64,000 bases of DNA from the NCBI GenBank assembly GCA_022393335.1, contig JAJEKB010020803.1, forward strand, positions 915,516 through 979,515. The letters run 5' to 3'. The notes beneath the pieces were generated by a model that was not told where the DNA came from, did not search any database, and worked only from the letters and a program-made list of their open reading frames with translations. Made by a program: the position numbers and the translations under genes. Shown piece after piece: positions 12,701 to 27,700 of this stretch (the first letter of the stretch is position 1; the number at the start of each line of letters is the position of its first letter). The DNA comes from Macrotrachela quadricornifera (Eukaryota; Rotifera; Eurotatoria; Philodinida; Philodinidae).

Positions 12701-15700
12701 ATAAAAGAAAGAAATGATTATCAACTCTACTAAAAAGATATTATTAGCTTATTTTTCTGAAGAAAAACTTAAGTAAAAAGAGATGCTACACAATGGGAGT
12801 ATCTGGAAAACATTTTTACATTATTCGTAATTTGATAGGTCATGCTGTCTATACATCTATATTTATATAGACACATGAACATATCGCATTAATGACTCAT
12901 TATATTTTAATTTGAAATTTTACATTGATGTATACCATATATTGATTAGTGTTCGATGAAGATTTTTGCCGAGAAGAATTCATCTTGTTTATCAGGGATG
13001 ATTGTCCGAACGAATTTTTCATATCTTCAAGTATTTAGTTAGAATAACAAAGTACTCTTGTCAATTCGATCAACTCACGGACAGCATAACTGTTCTCGAT
13101 ATAATCTTAATAGTATTGTGAATAATATAAGAACTAAGTTCTGGTATCACAGCTATAGCTATGGAATGTGCTCATAGATAATTGTGTCCTTCCATAATTG
13201 TTTGTCTCATATGATTTTGTTTATAAGTAAAAAATATTTTTGAGAAACTATTGTTACTTTGAGCAGACTACTCCAAAGTCATCTCTATTGTCATATAATT
13301 TTCGCGTCATCTTTGATCTACAGGATTACATAGTATATCCTTCCATTCATGAGAAAATAATGATCTTCGAATAATTCTCACCTATGGTTTATTTCCTTAA
13401 TGTAATTACTTTTTCATCGTATACATACTTTTGGAAGAGACATGATGAAATCATGAGCATTGGCTTGTCGAGCTGCGATTTCGATATCGGCGAATGAAGC
13501 TAGATCATTACCATATTGAATATTTTCTCGGATGGTTGTAGCAAAGAGAACCTAAAATGTTATGAACAGTGTGTATATTAATTGCACCTTATTTAGTATA
13601 CTTACAGGTTCTTGTCCGACCACAGCGATCTGTTGACGATAGGCCTCAACATCGATATCTTCTACTCGAGTACCATCGTTGACTTCGATGAAGCCACTTA
13701 GTGGATCATAAAAGCGCAATAACAATTGAATACAGGTACTCTTTCCTAAAATACATAAGTATGGTATATTCTCACAGCAAAATGACATATTTTAGCCACA
13801 TTCGAGCATGGATAAATTTAGCAATATTGAATCGTCTTACATATGCACAAATAGCGTCTTGACAAAACATATTCTAAACAATTCAACCATGTTCTATTGT
13901 TCCATACAAGGCTTAAAGAAACACTCATCATGTGATCAATGCGGTATTCTCTTGATTAGAAAAACACCTGAATATTGGATATTCATTTTACAACATTCAA
14001 GCTCCTAAATTTGGAGATAATGTAATCAGACGTTGTCTTTCCGAATATCTCGAGAATCATACAATGAGATATTATTTGATTGACTCCATTGCGTTTACAT
14101 CAATGAAGATTGAAAAATATCAGGAAAATTGGGAATCTAATACATTCCACACAAAAAAGACAAGCAAGAAGAAGAAGAAAAAGAATAGAGCTACCATAAA
14201 CTCTACAAGCGTTCAAATTATGAATGTTTGAAGAGCTTCGCCTTTCTAAAATTGAATTCTGAGAGAGGAAAAAATGGGAACTGAGTTTTTCTTCCTTGTC
14301 GCTAGTTGGCATTTAGTTTTAACTTTCACGAGCAAAATATCAGAATCTGTAAATAAGTTTTAATCATCTATTTATCTAGAAACCTATAACTAACAACAAA
14401 AATGTTGGTCGAGTAGTCCTTACATACCGTTTATAACTTTCTCAGAGATCAACGTAGTATAAACAAGACTTCTCAAATTAACACGAACTTTTGAACGAAA
14501 CACTAAATGATGTCTTTGGTTCTTATTAAATTAACCGAACATTTCTGATAATGTAAGGTAGTACACTATTTATTGAAGCTTAAAAGACGTTCCATGAGAA
14601 AACCATAAAATTTATTGATATTAAAAAACATGGCGGTGAACGGATTTCAAATTTGACCCCATAGGAAGCTAGGTCTTGGTATGCCATTGAATAATGCGAA
14701 ATATTACTGTCTAAAATTCGACAAGTGGTTGGCTAGTGTGGACCGATGTGAGAGACCCCTTAAATATACCCTCAAAAAGTGCAAAAATTTGATTTATAAC
14801 TTTTTGTGAATTTTTTTCCTTGAATTTCTTTCTCAATTCAAATCGAATCATATACCATTCGATGGAGCTTGACTGCCTCTACAAAACTGGATAGATAGTA
14901 TTTCTCTTTAATCGTTGTATTCAATTTGGAAAAGTCAAATACTAAGGTTGTTAGCATTACGAAATGTGTTGTCTGTCCATATTTTGACTAAATATCCATG
15001 TGAGAAGATGATTGCCGAAAACCTAATAATACCATGTTGTAACCCGTTCAATTCTGCATCCAATGATATATTAGACATTACTTTCAAATATTCTAATGTT
15101 AGAAATAACTAGGACAAAAAGGAGGGTGGTCGTTTTATGCAGAAATCGGCCCCCTCAAAGAAAGTCGTGTCGAATCATTCCAAATAGTCAAATTTGAGAC
15201 GGAAAATTCAAAAATATCAAAATCTCTCGCCCCTGAACGTTCAAAAAACTCAAATAGCTCAGTTTTTGTGACTAGGGAAGCATTGTCCGTCGGGGGACTG
15301 ACATTATCTCTTTATCACCTGGAACAAGCTGAAACACATCCTTTTCGAGTGTATTAGGGATATTTTTTAGATGCTCTACAATTTTGTCAACGGGACTACC
15401 GTAAAGCCAAGTGTGTAAGGAGGTCTTCTTCAGTGAAAGCTGGCTAAAAACTACAGTTTGGAGCAGTTGAGAGGGCTTTTCGATCTAAGAGAACGTCAGG
15501 GACAGTCCTAAGAAGTCTTATTAAACAAAATGTTCTGCTTTTGTGAAACACGATCTGAAAGAGAGTGTTGAAGTATTTAGGGGTAGAAATTTGGATCCAC
15601 CCCCTCCCCCCCCCCCCCCACAGACCGTGACAGACAGACTCGATGACCTTTGTCACAGACCGTGACAGACAGACAAAATCAGTGTCACAGACCGTGACCG

Positions 15701-18700
15701 ACGGGGCAAAAGGTCACCGAGTACATTCTGATAATAGAAGACTATCACAGACCGTGACCGACAGACAAAAGTAGCGTAACGATCTGTCGCCGACAGCGAA
15801 AACAGTTATATCGTGTTTCACATTTTAATCTCGTAGGAATTGCGCTGAAAGCTTTTTCAAATTGAATACAACGATTAAAGAGAAATACTATTTATCCAGT
15901 TTTGTAGAGGCAGTCAAGCTCCATCGAATGGTATATGATTCGATTTGAATTGAGAAAGAAATTCAAGGAAAAAAATTCACAAAAAGTTATAAATCAAATT
16001 TTTGCACTTTTTGAGGGTATATTTAAGGGGTCTCTTACATCGGTCCACACTAGCCAACCACTTGTCGAATTTTAGACCGTAATATTTCGCATTATTCAAT
16101 GGCATACCAAGACCTAGTTTTCTATGGGGTCAAATTTGAAATCCGTTTACCCCCATGTTTTATTAATATCAATAAGTTTTCTGGTTTTCTCATGGAACGT
16201 CTCTTAAATATTGAAAGAAAAGAATAATTCATTGTCAAGTTAGTCTATTTCAATACCGTTTACTAGTAATATTCCATTATAAGTAGAAAAGTTTGATTAT
16301 TGTGTTATTTAAATGTACTATGTAATAGATACATTTTTCTGCAGTAGAAGTGTGCAATGTATCGGTTATATGAATTAATGGAAAACAGATCTGTTGATTA
16401 CAAAGTCGTTACTTTACTAAAACTAATATATATTGAAGTTGATGAAAAATCCCAAATATATTTGTACACCATGAACAATCTCTCGACAAGCTTTAGTGCA
16501 AAATCTAGGCGCTTTTTGTCATCATTGTGAATGAAAACTGATTAAAAATATTTTCTATCAATGAAATGTCCTAACAAGAGTCTCTATCTATTACTTTTAT
16601 TCCAGCTTCTAGAAATTGTACAATACACTTTCTGTCAGATTTGGTAATACCTTCTCTTTTCAAAACGAATCATACTTTCTTATTTGAACCATCAATGAAA
16701 AGATTAAAGTTTTCTAAATATGTTATTTCACTTTCTTACAATTGACCTATTGGATGGTGTTAAAGAAGGCTTAAGATATTCCTATATATAAGTTCTGTAC
16801 CTGAGCCCGAAATACCGACAACAGCCACTGTTTCACCATGATTCAAACTGAAAGTCATGCCATTCAGAGCTGGCATTTCTGGTCGAATAGGATAAGCGAA
16901 AGATACACTGTTGAAAGTAATACCACTTGCCAAAGAAACAGAGGTCTTTCCCTGTGAAGTGGGTTTTATTTCAGTTTCATCAATAAATTCCCAAAGACGT
17001 TGAGCAGCACCTCGTGCCTCGTTGAGCACTTGAAATTGGGGCAAAAGCATAACTGCATAAAAACCACTGCGACCACCTGTGAGAAATGCCTGTATATAGA
17101 AAAAAAGCTGTTAACACAATCTCAATGGGATTAAAATTGTGAAGAATGATCAGTCCACTTTTACTGTAACAACCTAAACTAGTTAACATAAGTGCCGATG
17201 TATTACTGCTGGTTTCCTCTCTATTGTCTGAATCAACGCATCAAAAACCCTTTAATAATACACGATTGCTCTTGAAGTGACTACAAAGTTTTAGCTATTG
17301 TATCCATCTTTGCCATAGTTTCTGGCGATTAGATAGTAATATTGGTCACAGCTTGTGGTGGTCTCAAACACTATATCGGTCGCAGTCAGTAACGGTGTTT
17401 GATACGAACTGTGTCTGGGCTGTGATTCTATATAACGATTTATACTCTTTGGCCTGTGTCATTGACATCTGTAGGGAGGGGAGGGCAGTTGGTAGTGGGT
17501 CCAGATTTCTACTTCTATATACTTCAACACTTCTTTCAGATTGTGTTTCACAAAATATAGGACATATTTCCAACCACCGTACTACAAATTAACACATACT
17601 GTTACTATTTGACTAATCGTAGCCCGTCCATTATTAACCAACACAGCAGACAAGATTACACAAATGCCATATGTAATTTGCAGCAACAAGAAGTTCAATC
17701 CTGCTTGAAATCCACCAATTCGAGCTTTTTCCAAAGCGAAGTTTTGCGTAGCTGGCAAAGTTTCAGCGTAACTAAACAATGGCGAAAATATCACACAGTC
17801 ACTTTCGAAATAATTTTTAAACATTGAGAGATCCACAGTAGTGGATGAATAAAAAAAACTATTTGTCAGGCCTAAGTCCCAATTTTAAAGCAAGATACAG
17901 TTACAATGATTTGTGTCGTTAAGGATAAGTTTGTGCATACATCGATTCGGATGTTCATTTCAAGAAGAACAAAGTATCATTTCGTTTACTAAAAAATTTT
18001 TTCTTTGAATATGACTGAACTGAATAGAGTAGAAATATAGGGAAAAGATTTTAAGCGACAATTTTTCTTTCTTCGTTCATTCCTTTTCATAAATTGAATT
18101 TTCTGATAAATCGTGTAATGCTCAAAACCGAGAGAAAGTATCTCGTCGCATTTCTGATTTTATATTTCCAAAAAGAAGTAAGTCACTTAGTTGCTTGGCG
18201 CTTAGGGATACAAAAGATTGTATCAAAATTTTCTTGTGATTCGGATAAGGCTTTCAAAGTTTATTAAAAGTATCACATATTCAGATAGGTGATTGGCGTA
18301 GTTTTTCGTAATGTATACTCAAATACAGTATGTGTCTGGTTTTTATATGGTACAAAACTTTATAGTATATTGTATGAGGGAAAAGAAAAAGTAACTCTAA
18401 TTTCACAATCAGAATCAAGATATTGAATTATCTCTTGTAAGGATATGTCAAGCACATTTTTTTAGAAAGGGTATAGCCTAGAAATACATGAAAGGACTCA
18501 TGCTTGGTAATGTTAATCCCGTTTTGAAAAATTTTGGGATTTTCGAGATATTTTGTGTCTAGATTCTTTAGCCAGTTTGTTTGTCCATATTCTTGTTCCA
18601 AGAGTCTTTTGGACTGTGTTAAGTCGCCTAAATATACTTGGAACCCGAATTCTTTCTTTATTCTGAAAAATACCTTTGGAAGTTTTCAGATTCCTTTAAA

Positions 18701-21700
18701 GAGAAAATAAACGTGAGCAAAATAAAACTAATTACTTTGGCCACTTTCATCCTTACTAAAGCTAGCTTTTCAAAAATGAATCCTACTAAGTATCCATGCC
18801 CTTATATTGCAACAGTTTTCGAAAATTGTTTCTCCGTTTCAGTGCAATCACTTAATGTCGGATTTCTTTTGTACTGTTAACGACTGTTTGTTGAATAACT
18901 TTTCAACGATTTAACTTGGAGAGGTCAGGCTTTCGCCACTAGAAAGAGCAAGTCGAGGAACGTTGATGTATATAAAATCCGTTTGGTTCACAACTCATAT
19001 ATATGGTTGTTTAGAATCGAGAATCTTATCGATTGTCTATTTTCATGAGTTTTCATCACAAGTTAATATGAAATTACACCAAAATGTACCCAAAATCGGC
19101 ATGTATTTATGTTAATACTGTCATATCTTCACATTAAAATGTAGTGAGAAAAGTCAAAAATGAAGTGCAAAGATATGACACTTTTTAGCGTAAATACATG
19201 CCTATTTTGGCTACATTTTGGTGTAATTTCATATTAACTTGTGATGAAAACTCATGAAAATAGACAATCGATAAGATTCTTGATTCCAAACAAACATATA
19301 TAAGAGTTGTGGACCAAACGGATTTTATATACATCGACGTCCCTCGACTTGCTCTATCTAGTGGCGAAAGCCCGACCTCTCTAAGGTAAATCGTTGAAAA
19401 GTCATTCAACAAACAGTCATTAATACTATAAAAAAAATCCGACATTAGTTATTTTAACTGGAACTGTATTTGTCGAATAGAATTGTGTCTTTCTGCATTC
19501 TAACTCTATCTTTAGAACTGAATTTCCTTCAAATTGTGACTATACTCTGTAGGTTGAGTATTCAACGTCGACTGAAGTATTATCTTGTTTGCTTTGAAAG
19601 CGAAAAACTATTTTATCGAAAACTATCGAATAGTAACCAATTTACAAGGAAACAAATACAACGAGACGATTCGAATATTAACAATAATATTGTTGGTCAT
19701 TAAAAGTTACAATCCAAAAAGAGAGCTTAAAAGTATCCTCCAAAACAAAGTATTGTGTCATTGATAACACACGTTATTTATTTCCAGAAAATCAAAGACA
19801 AATACTTCAACAAAGAAACAATAGTCTCTATCAAGATATATTCAAGTTCAACGAAGGCAACTAGTCACTTACATTCCTGCAAACAAAAACCAACAAGCTT
19901 TAAAAAGGATTAACACATCTCTTATTCCCTGGACAGAACTTTGTCAGAAAAATTCGATGGTTTTCAGAAGAAATGTTACATCCAGCTGTATCTTTACAAA
20001 TCGAAAATGTAAGAGTTAAACAGATATATATTAGTTTTCTTTTCGGTGTAATGGCAGTTTTGTATAGAGACAAATGGAAACAGATAGTATATGTATATTT
20101 TTTTCTTCGTTTTGGTCGATGGTATAGCGATGTGTTTCGATTTGATGATGTTTGTTCTTATGTATTGCTGCCACATTCCTAAAAAAAAGGTACATGTTAC
20201 TATCGGAAACTCTTTTCGGATTTCCAGGTCATTCGGAAACTCGTAAAAAAGGTTCTGAATGACTCATAAACCCTAAAAGAGTTTCCAAAAGTAACAAATT
20301 CCTTTTTTTCTCAGAGTGCTGATGTCTGTGATTTTGGTGAGATGAAATATTTTCTATAAAATGTTACAATATCGCCATCGATTGCTACAATATTTCATGA
20401 CTAATCACATTTTTGGGTCATTATAATAACGTTGTTATTGTGACGATTCAACAGAGTAGGATAGAGATATTGATTTCGCACTCTTTAAAGGTGATATTGC
20501 AGTGAATTGTTTGCGAAATGGTGTGTTTCTGTGGTTCAAATCAGATATATTGAGAGCCAGTGTCTTAAAATTCTTCTTTAGAAACGAAATAATTTTAAAA
20601 AATAAACAGTTTGAGAAAATGCTCTCGAAATCCTCAAGTCAATGGAATATGTCAATCTATTCGTCAGAGTCAAATATGTTAACTTGTACATTTTGATAGT
20701 TCTCTGATGTACTATGCTAGAAGTTTAATAATCAAATAACAAATGATCCGTTTGATTTACTTATCCCGCATTTCTTCTATAAATCTAGTTTTTGTCTTAT
20801 TAACTCAATCCTGATCACATTTCTACGGAAGAGATATCTCAGCGTAGATATCTTACAGAGAAAAAATTCGGCTCTATATGCCAAATCAAAAAGAATCGTC
20901 TTGTGTTGAGGGTTCAAAATACAAGCCCACATATGTTGACAACTTCTCCGCTATTTAAAACACTAAAACTAGTATAATGTGAAAACGGAGCGCAAACTTA
21001 GGCTTATAACTAAACCGGCTCGAGTTTTTCATTGTTTTTGTGTTTCATTCTTTCAATAATCTTTCTCCACATATATGAAAAGATTATAACTAGTTTACTT
21101 AGAAAGAGAATTGAGTGTTAGTGATCATGTGAGAGGATATTGCAAGTCGAGATTTTTTATGTTATAGAAGTAATGTTTCCTTTCATCTTGAGACCAAACT
21201 TGGCTTTTTAACTTAAGAAAAATGAAGAAATCGGGAGCATTCAAAACAAATAAATGAAATCATCAAATCGACGGAAACTCAAAACATGTTTTAATATTAT
21301 AATTTAAATTGTGACGAATTTTTGGCTATTTACTCAATCAATAAAGACGCTGTTATAAATTAGTATATCAATATTTCCATGACATTGTATAGTTGCATAT
21401 GTTAAATTATGATATTCAAGCATGTACTATGATAGTCATTATCATTATTGTGAAAAGTCACGAAGAGTTTTGAGTAATTTTCAAAAAAGGTGTTAATAAA
21501 CATCGTAAATCCTTCCTTACAAGTGTTCAGAAAAACTTATACAAAGACATTGAAACTCATTTGAGGCTTAATAAATTACCTTGCTTTCATACATAGATAA
21601 TTTGCTCTTTCTAACTAGCTATCGACCACAAAACCAATAGGAAAGTATCTTTTATGTAAAGAAAAGATTTTAATTTTTCTATTATTTTGTTTCTAACTGG

Positions 21701-24700
21701 ATCAAATTTTACCAAGAATTAGATCAAATCTATTGTAATAGGTGGTTATTAAGTGGTAGCAGGCTCTAATGTATATGAACATACCGTTGTACTTCGTTCT
21801 CTTGGGCATTATACGAGAGGACGGTGCGAATAGAAGTAAAAACTTCTTGTACAATGGCATCGGATTTACTGTATGCTGCAAGCTCAGAATGCGTTATTTG
21901 GCTCATACGCTGTAAAAGATCAAAGAAGAAAATAAAAAGTAAATTTTAAAAAAGATTAAATACCTTTCCAGTTATACGTCCGCTGATGAAAAATAGTGGT
22001 ATAAGACAAATTATAACAAATGATAATTCCCATACATTCACAATAGCAATTATAATACCCGAGATTAACTGTGACATAGCCATTATACTGACGCCCAGGT
22101 TTATGCCCATTCCATCAGTCATCTTATCGACGTTACTTCAACAATACAAGGTTATCTTGAACCACTTTCTGCTTACAAAAATTTACCTGCTTAACATAGA
22201 TGAAAGTTGACCTGACGGGTTCAGATCAAAATATCTAATTGGTCTTGCAAGGATAGCCCGATATAATAGAGTGCGTATTCGACCTGCTTGTCTTTCAGAT
22301 GTCCAAGTGAAACATATTGCTTTCAAATAACCCAAGACAAATGAAGCAGCACCGACATCTATATTGTAGAGAAAAGAATATTTATCAGCATCTTCTGCTA
22401 TTTTATCTTTGTGACAGCACAACATCCTTCTCAATTTACAGATTGAATCTTTTAGAATATATTTTCAAGAAGGAAAGCAAAATATTTATGGAATAATTTG
22501 TCAAGCAGTTTCTCATTCACCGTTAGAAGAAAATCTGAATCAGAAGGTATATTTGACTATTATGAACGAAGATATAGTTTTTCAAGAAATGATTTTACTA
22601 TTCCATCCATAAAAAGGTTCAGTTCTATCAAATACAATTTGTGTAAAGAATGGAATTTTGTATTTTTCATGTATTAGTAAAAGAAATCATTTGTAGTTTG
22701 AGATGGAGTATCTAAAAAGTTACTGCAAAATATTTGGTATAGAAAATATCTCATAGTAAATTGTAATAAATGTTGCTTATAATTTTTTCTAATAGGATAT
22801 ATTATGATGGGATTTACTCACATCTTAGAACATGATAAATTCGAAATTCTACAAGATTGTACATGATATAGATGATAAGGTAATAATTACAAAATTTTAG
22901 CTTATAAATATCAAAACAAACTTAAGATAAATCGAAGTGATAATACAACAACTAATTTATTCACTCTTAAGAATGATCACATAGAATTGAAAGTGAATTA
23001 AGATTGTGTCTCGATAGCTTAGTTGGTGAAGCGTCTGGCTAGATACTAGTTGTGATACTACTTAGGGCATACCAGAAGTAGTGAGGGAAGTACTTTTTTC
23101 CTTAGGCAGAGGTCTAAAAAAATTTCCTTTTTTACCAATCGATAGAGTGTGTTTCGCTCTATCTTTCTATGCTATTTGATCATTATTCAGTTGATCTTAT
23201 AATATTAAAATTTCGATAAGAATTATTTTCATTGAAAATCAGCTGGTAGCATTAGATCATAATGAGTGCGGCACTTTCGCATTCTACTTTATTATCACTT
23301 AATACGTTGTATTGGAAAAACAGAATATATCAGAAGATGCAGCGTGAAAAGCTCTACAATTTATAAAGGATCGATTATTCTATAGTTGCACTTTTTATTT
23401 TCAAAACGAACAAAACTCTGAACGACCAAATTTCGATATTGCGGAAACGAGATTGTTTTTTAGTAAAAAATGCATCCGGTTTTCCCTATCTCATCTTTTT
23501 TATTACCTAAGATGTTTTATTTAAAGAAACAAAATATACTGCAAGATACAGCGTGAAAAGCTCTACAATTTTAGAGAGAACAGTTATAAAAAGATAAGAT
23601 AAAAAAAAACCGAATTCGTCATTTACTAAAAAAGTCAATCTTGTTTTGCAGCGTCAAAATTGATCGCTCAGAATTTTGTCCATTCTGCAAACATAAAGTG
23701 CAACTATAGAATAAGCGATCCTTTATAAATTGTAGAGCTTTTCACGCTGCATCTTCTGATATATTCTGTTTTTCTAATACAACGCGTTAAGTGATGATAA
23801 AACGAAATACAAAAGTGTCCCATTTTTATAATGCCATGTCCGTTATGATCTAAATGCTACCAGCTAATTTTCAATGAAAATAGTTCTTATCGAAATTTTA
23901 TTATTATAAGATCAACTGAATAGTGATCAAATAGCATAGAAAGATAGAGCGAAACACGCTCTATCGATTGGTAAAAAAAGAAATTTTTTTAGACCTCTGC
24001 CTAAGGAAAAACAGTACTTCCCTCACTACTATTAGTATGCCCTAAGTACCTGGGTTCGACTCCCAGTTAAGACTCATTTTCTTTTCTATATATGTGATCA
24101 TTCTTAAGAGTGAATAAACTAGTCGTTATACTATCACTTCGATTTATCTTAATAGAAAAGATCTATTACATTTACATCTTTAAAAACAAACTTAGCTAAG
24201 TTACTCATATAGCAACTGTTAATAGAAACAAGAATAATCAATTTCGTTTGATTTAAGAATGCCTTGTTACTAGTTATGACAATGTGCCAACAACAGTTTT
24301 TTTAGGTATCCTAAGTCTTTGCACGAAAAGGAAAGAATTTTCTCTGAAATACACTGCAACTAGTTTGAAATCATTGGTGGTAATGGGAGTATTACAGACA
24401 CTTCTCCTATGATCTCTTATTTTCATGCTCAAGTAGAAAAAGGAATTTGCTTTTAAGTTGAGCTTTTTGAAAGCTTTTCACAGAGAAGAACACTATAAAG
24501 AGTGGATATCTATGTAGAACGGAAGGAATGTAAGCGAATGATCTCACTCCTAAAAATCAAAGAAGTTAAGCAACTTTGAAAATTAACATTTTCGTCGTTA
24601 CCTTTTCTTGGACGATGTCATGTGAGCATTTATCTGGTACAATCTTATTATTCTGAATAGTTTAGAGTCTATTTCTGTGGTTTGAGATTCAAGAATATGT

Positions 24701-27700
24701 TTCAGAAAAGTCTACCATAGATCAAAAATTGATCTTATATGCATTGTAATTACCGACGATTAGAGATTCACAAATCGGAAAAGACTTCTTCGTAACCGAG
24801 AGAGAATTTCCAGATATCTACTATTTACTTATGATATTAATTACAGCACTTGAATCCTTATTCCATATTATGAATGACATTTCAAGAAATCTAATATGGC
24901 AAATCAATTCTATCAATCTCTAATAGATCGATGATAGGATAACTCATTGAGCACTTCATTGCCTGTAGTCTGAACAATCAAAAGTACTGCTTAAAATTTG
25001 ATTTTTTTGTATTCATTTTCATTTCTTGATGATATATTCTTCCGATTTATATATGAAAATTGAATGTCTAATTCATACAAACCTATAGGATATAAAAATT
25101 GACATCATACAACATCATGAAATGAAAATGAATACACAAAAAAATCAAATTCTAAGTAGTATTTTTGATTGTTCAGACTATAGTCAGAGACCTGATCTTT
25201 AACATACAGATTACAGAAATGAACAGTCTTTATGTTAACCCATTAATGGGCATCAAATCCATCTGTGAGATACACTATACTATAACATGAAACTTGATAT
25301 GAAAAGACTTTCTTTTATTTTGCTTACACATGAGATCATACACAATATGTCAGTTGCTCTGCTTTCATTATTGTTTGAATCCTGTATTGTACAACGTGAT
25401 ACTTCTCGAAAAAAACAACCCAGGTAAAAGATTGTCCTAATCAAAAAAGAAGATTTTCTCTACCATGTTGTTCCATCACTTGCTTCTCATTATTCTTGTT
25501 CTCTCATTTCCTCATAAAAAATAGCATGATGAGTTCGCATAATTTGTATAGATCTTGCTTTTTCTTTAGTCTTTGATCGTTCAGTTGGTGCTTCGAATGC
25601 CTTATTCAATGTTGTCTTGGATCAGACAAATTTAACTTCGGCGATGACATACAAATAAATGAAAACTGTACACAACTATCATGAAACTATAGAATACTTT
25701 TGCGGTTCGTATCATAGTCTCATATGTAACACAAATAGGAATTCACTAATGTAGGTCTTGGAGATGAATCATTGATAATATACTAACAACTAACATTACT
25801 GATACATTGACACCGAGTACACTCGTCACACCGGAATACTGACGTCAGTTTCATTTGACTGCATTGAGACACCGAAATTGACAATGACATCACTCAATTC
25901 ACTCGTTCATCGGCCGCACTAACTTCATTGAAATACGCACCAACATTACTATTACATGAAGAAAACATATAAAAATAGAACCATGACATCTTCTACAATT
26001 GTTACAACAGAAGCCAAGTGTTTCAAATACATTTTTGTCAACGCATAAGTACGAATGAATTTATAATTTACTACATGTGCCTATTGTTGGAGCATAGAAA
26101 TGTTTACCTTGATTGCCTTCTTTTCTAGTAGTTGTAGATGTTATGGTTCTGTATTTATTTGCTTTCTTCATCTACGGATAAATGTTGAAATCCTTTACAT
26201 GCATATATGTAACAAGGTTTCCATAATGAAAATTGACAAGATAATACTAGAATAGTATTTAGTAGAATGTATTCTGGTAGCTCTCAGGATGACAATTGGT
26301 GCTTGATTAAGAGACAAACTACTTATACATTCTTGTATTTTTCGGAGAAGACCGACAAAGTCGAAAAAGTTTTCCTTCGTTTTGCATAATAAGATTCCCC
26401 ATAGTCTGTAGTACTACAAGCTAATTTTTCAGAAGATTTTGTGAAAAACAATAAATCAAGAGAACGATTCCATCTTCTATAGGATAATATCAATTTTTCT
26501 AAAGACCGAAATTAATTACCAGACATTTTACAATACAAAAAAATTCTCGAGATCAATATGTGCAGATCCTTTTTCCTATTCTGTAGTAGGAATTTGATTT
26601 AACAGTATTCTGGTGTCAGCGGTTTTTATTTTTGTTTTAATAAGAAGCTTAAATTGACATTTTAAATTACTGAATTTTCTTCTTTATTTGATTTTAGCAA
26701 TTATAACGAGTAAGAGAAAAGCTAATGACACGATTGTATTGTACTCAAACACTTCAAACAATAAGTGGAAATAAGTGACTAAGAAAAGAAAAATAATCTG
26801 TTTCATTTTGTTTCAATTTTGGTTAGTTTATTCTATGCTTGATCAGTTATTGTACATTTTGTCTAAACAAGTGTCTCATTAAGATATGATTCTTATTAAT
26901 TTTTTTCGTAATATTCGTATATGTCATGCCGAAGTTACAACTTCGATGGACGATGTTGTCAAAGTTATTGTAGATGATTTAAAAAACATTGAAAGTCAGG
27001 AAATCAATATTTTTTCAATACGAACTTAACAACTATTTTCTAGTTTGGTAGTAGATAGAATGATATTTATTGGTCATTTCTATTAGCGTGATTCTCTAAT
27101 TTTGCATTGTTTATTAATTCAGTCGTTTGATTATATCTTTCTAATGTAAAAAGTTGATTATTTAAAGATGAGTTTTTTGTACTTAATAATTCAGCAGTAA
27201 GATCGCTCTTCAATTTTATATTATCACCAATTGTTGTTAGTATTAGGGTTTTAGAGGTGTTCGAATAGACGGTATACTGTTTACCATTGATGAAGATATT
27301 TCATTTTTCTTTTGAATAAATTTTCGTTCACTTACTGTCACAGATAAGGAAAAGGTAAAGCTATTATTTGATAGGATTGCATTGACAGGAATGGAAACGT
27401 TTTACTTTGAGAGAATACTTTCGGAAAACAATTACTGTCGGTTATAATATATTTATATCTTTTATATACCTAGCATATTCATGAATTATAATCTGATTGT
27501 GTACTCATTAATTGTCTTTTGTGTTCCTTTTTATATTAGATTTATTTATGATCAATATACGATCAATTTAAACAGAAATCTAGCACAGCCAAAACTCGAC
27601 ACATATTCATATCGTTGGTAGTGTTGTTGGTGTTTTACAAAGCTAACTACTTGCTTCATTGTCTATATAAGGCTGAATCGTTCAAGAATCGTGTGGAGTA

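Larger units (their letters stand above)
22922..24151. repeat. Outer palindrome enclosing a tRNA-like sequence and a second fold-back
   Basis: Arm 22922-22983 (containing AAGATAAATCGAAGTGATA and TTCACTCTTAAGAATGATCA) is repeated inverted at 24094-24151. Between the arms lie the two halves of a tRNA-like sequence, and between those a second, independent fold-back (23061-24046). It lies in ABCB intron 2. Confidence 0.75.

Noticed and set aside
15444..15656. Minus-strand frame with a Gly-rich stretch
   Set aside because: The glycines come from the poly-C tract; the rest is repeat core.
23008..24074. Functional tRNA gene with a very long intron
   Set aside because: The interruption is in the variable region, not the canonical intron site after the anticodon, has TA duplications and transposon-like ends, and the stems carry mismatches.
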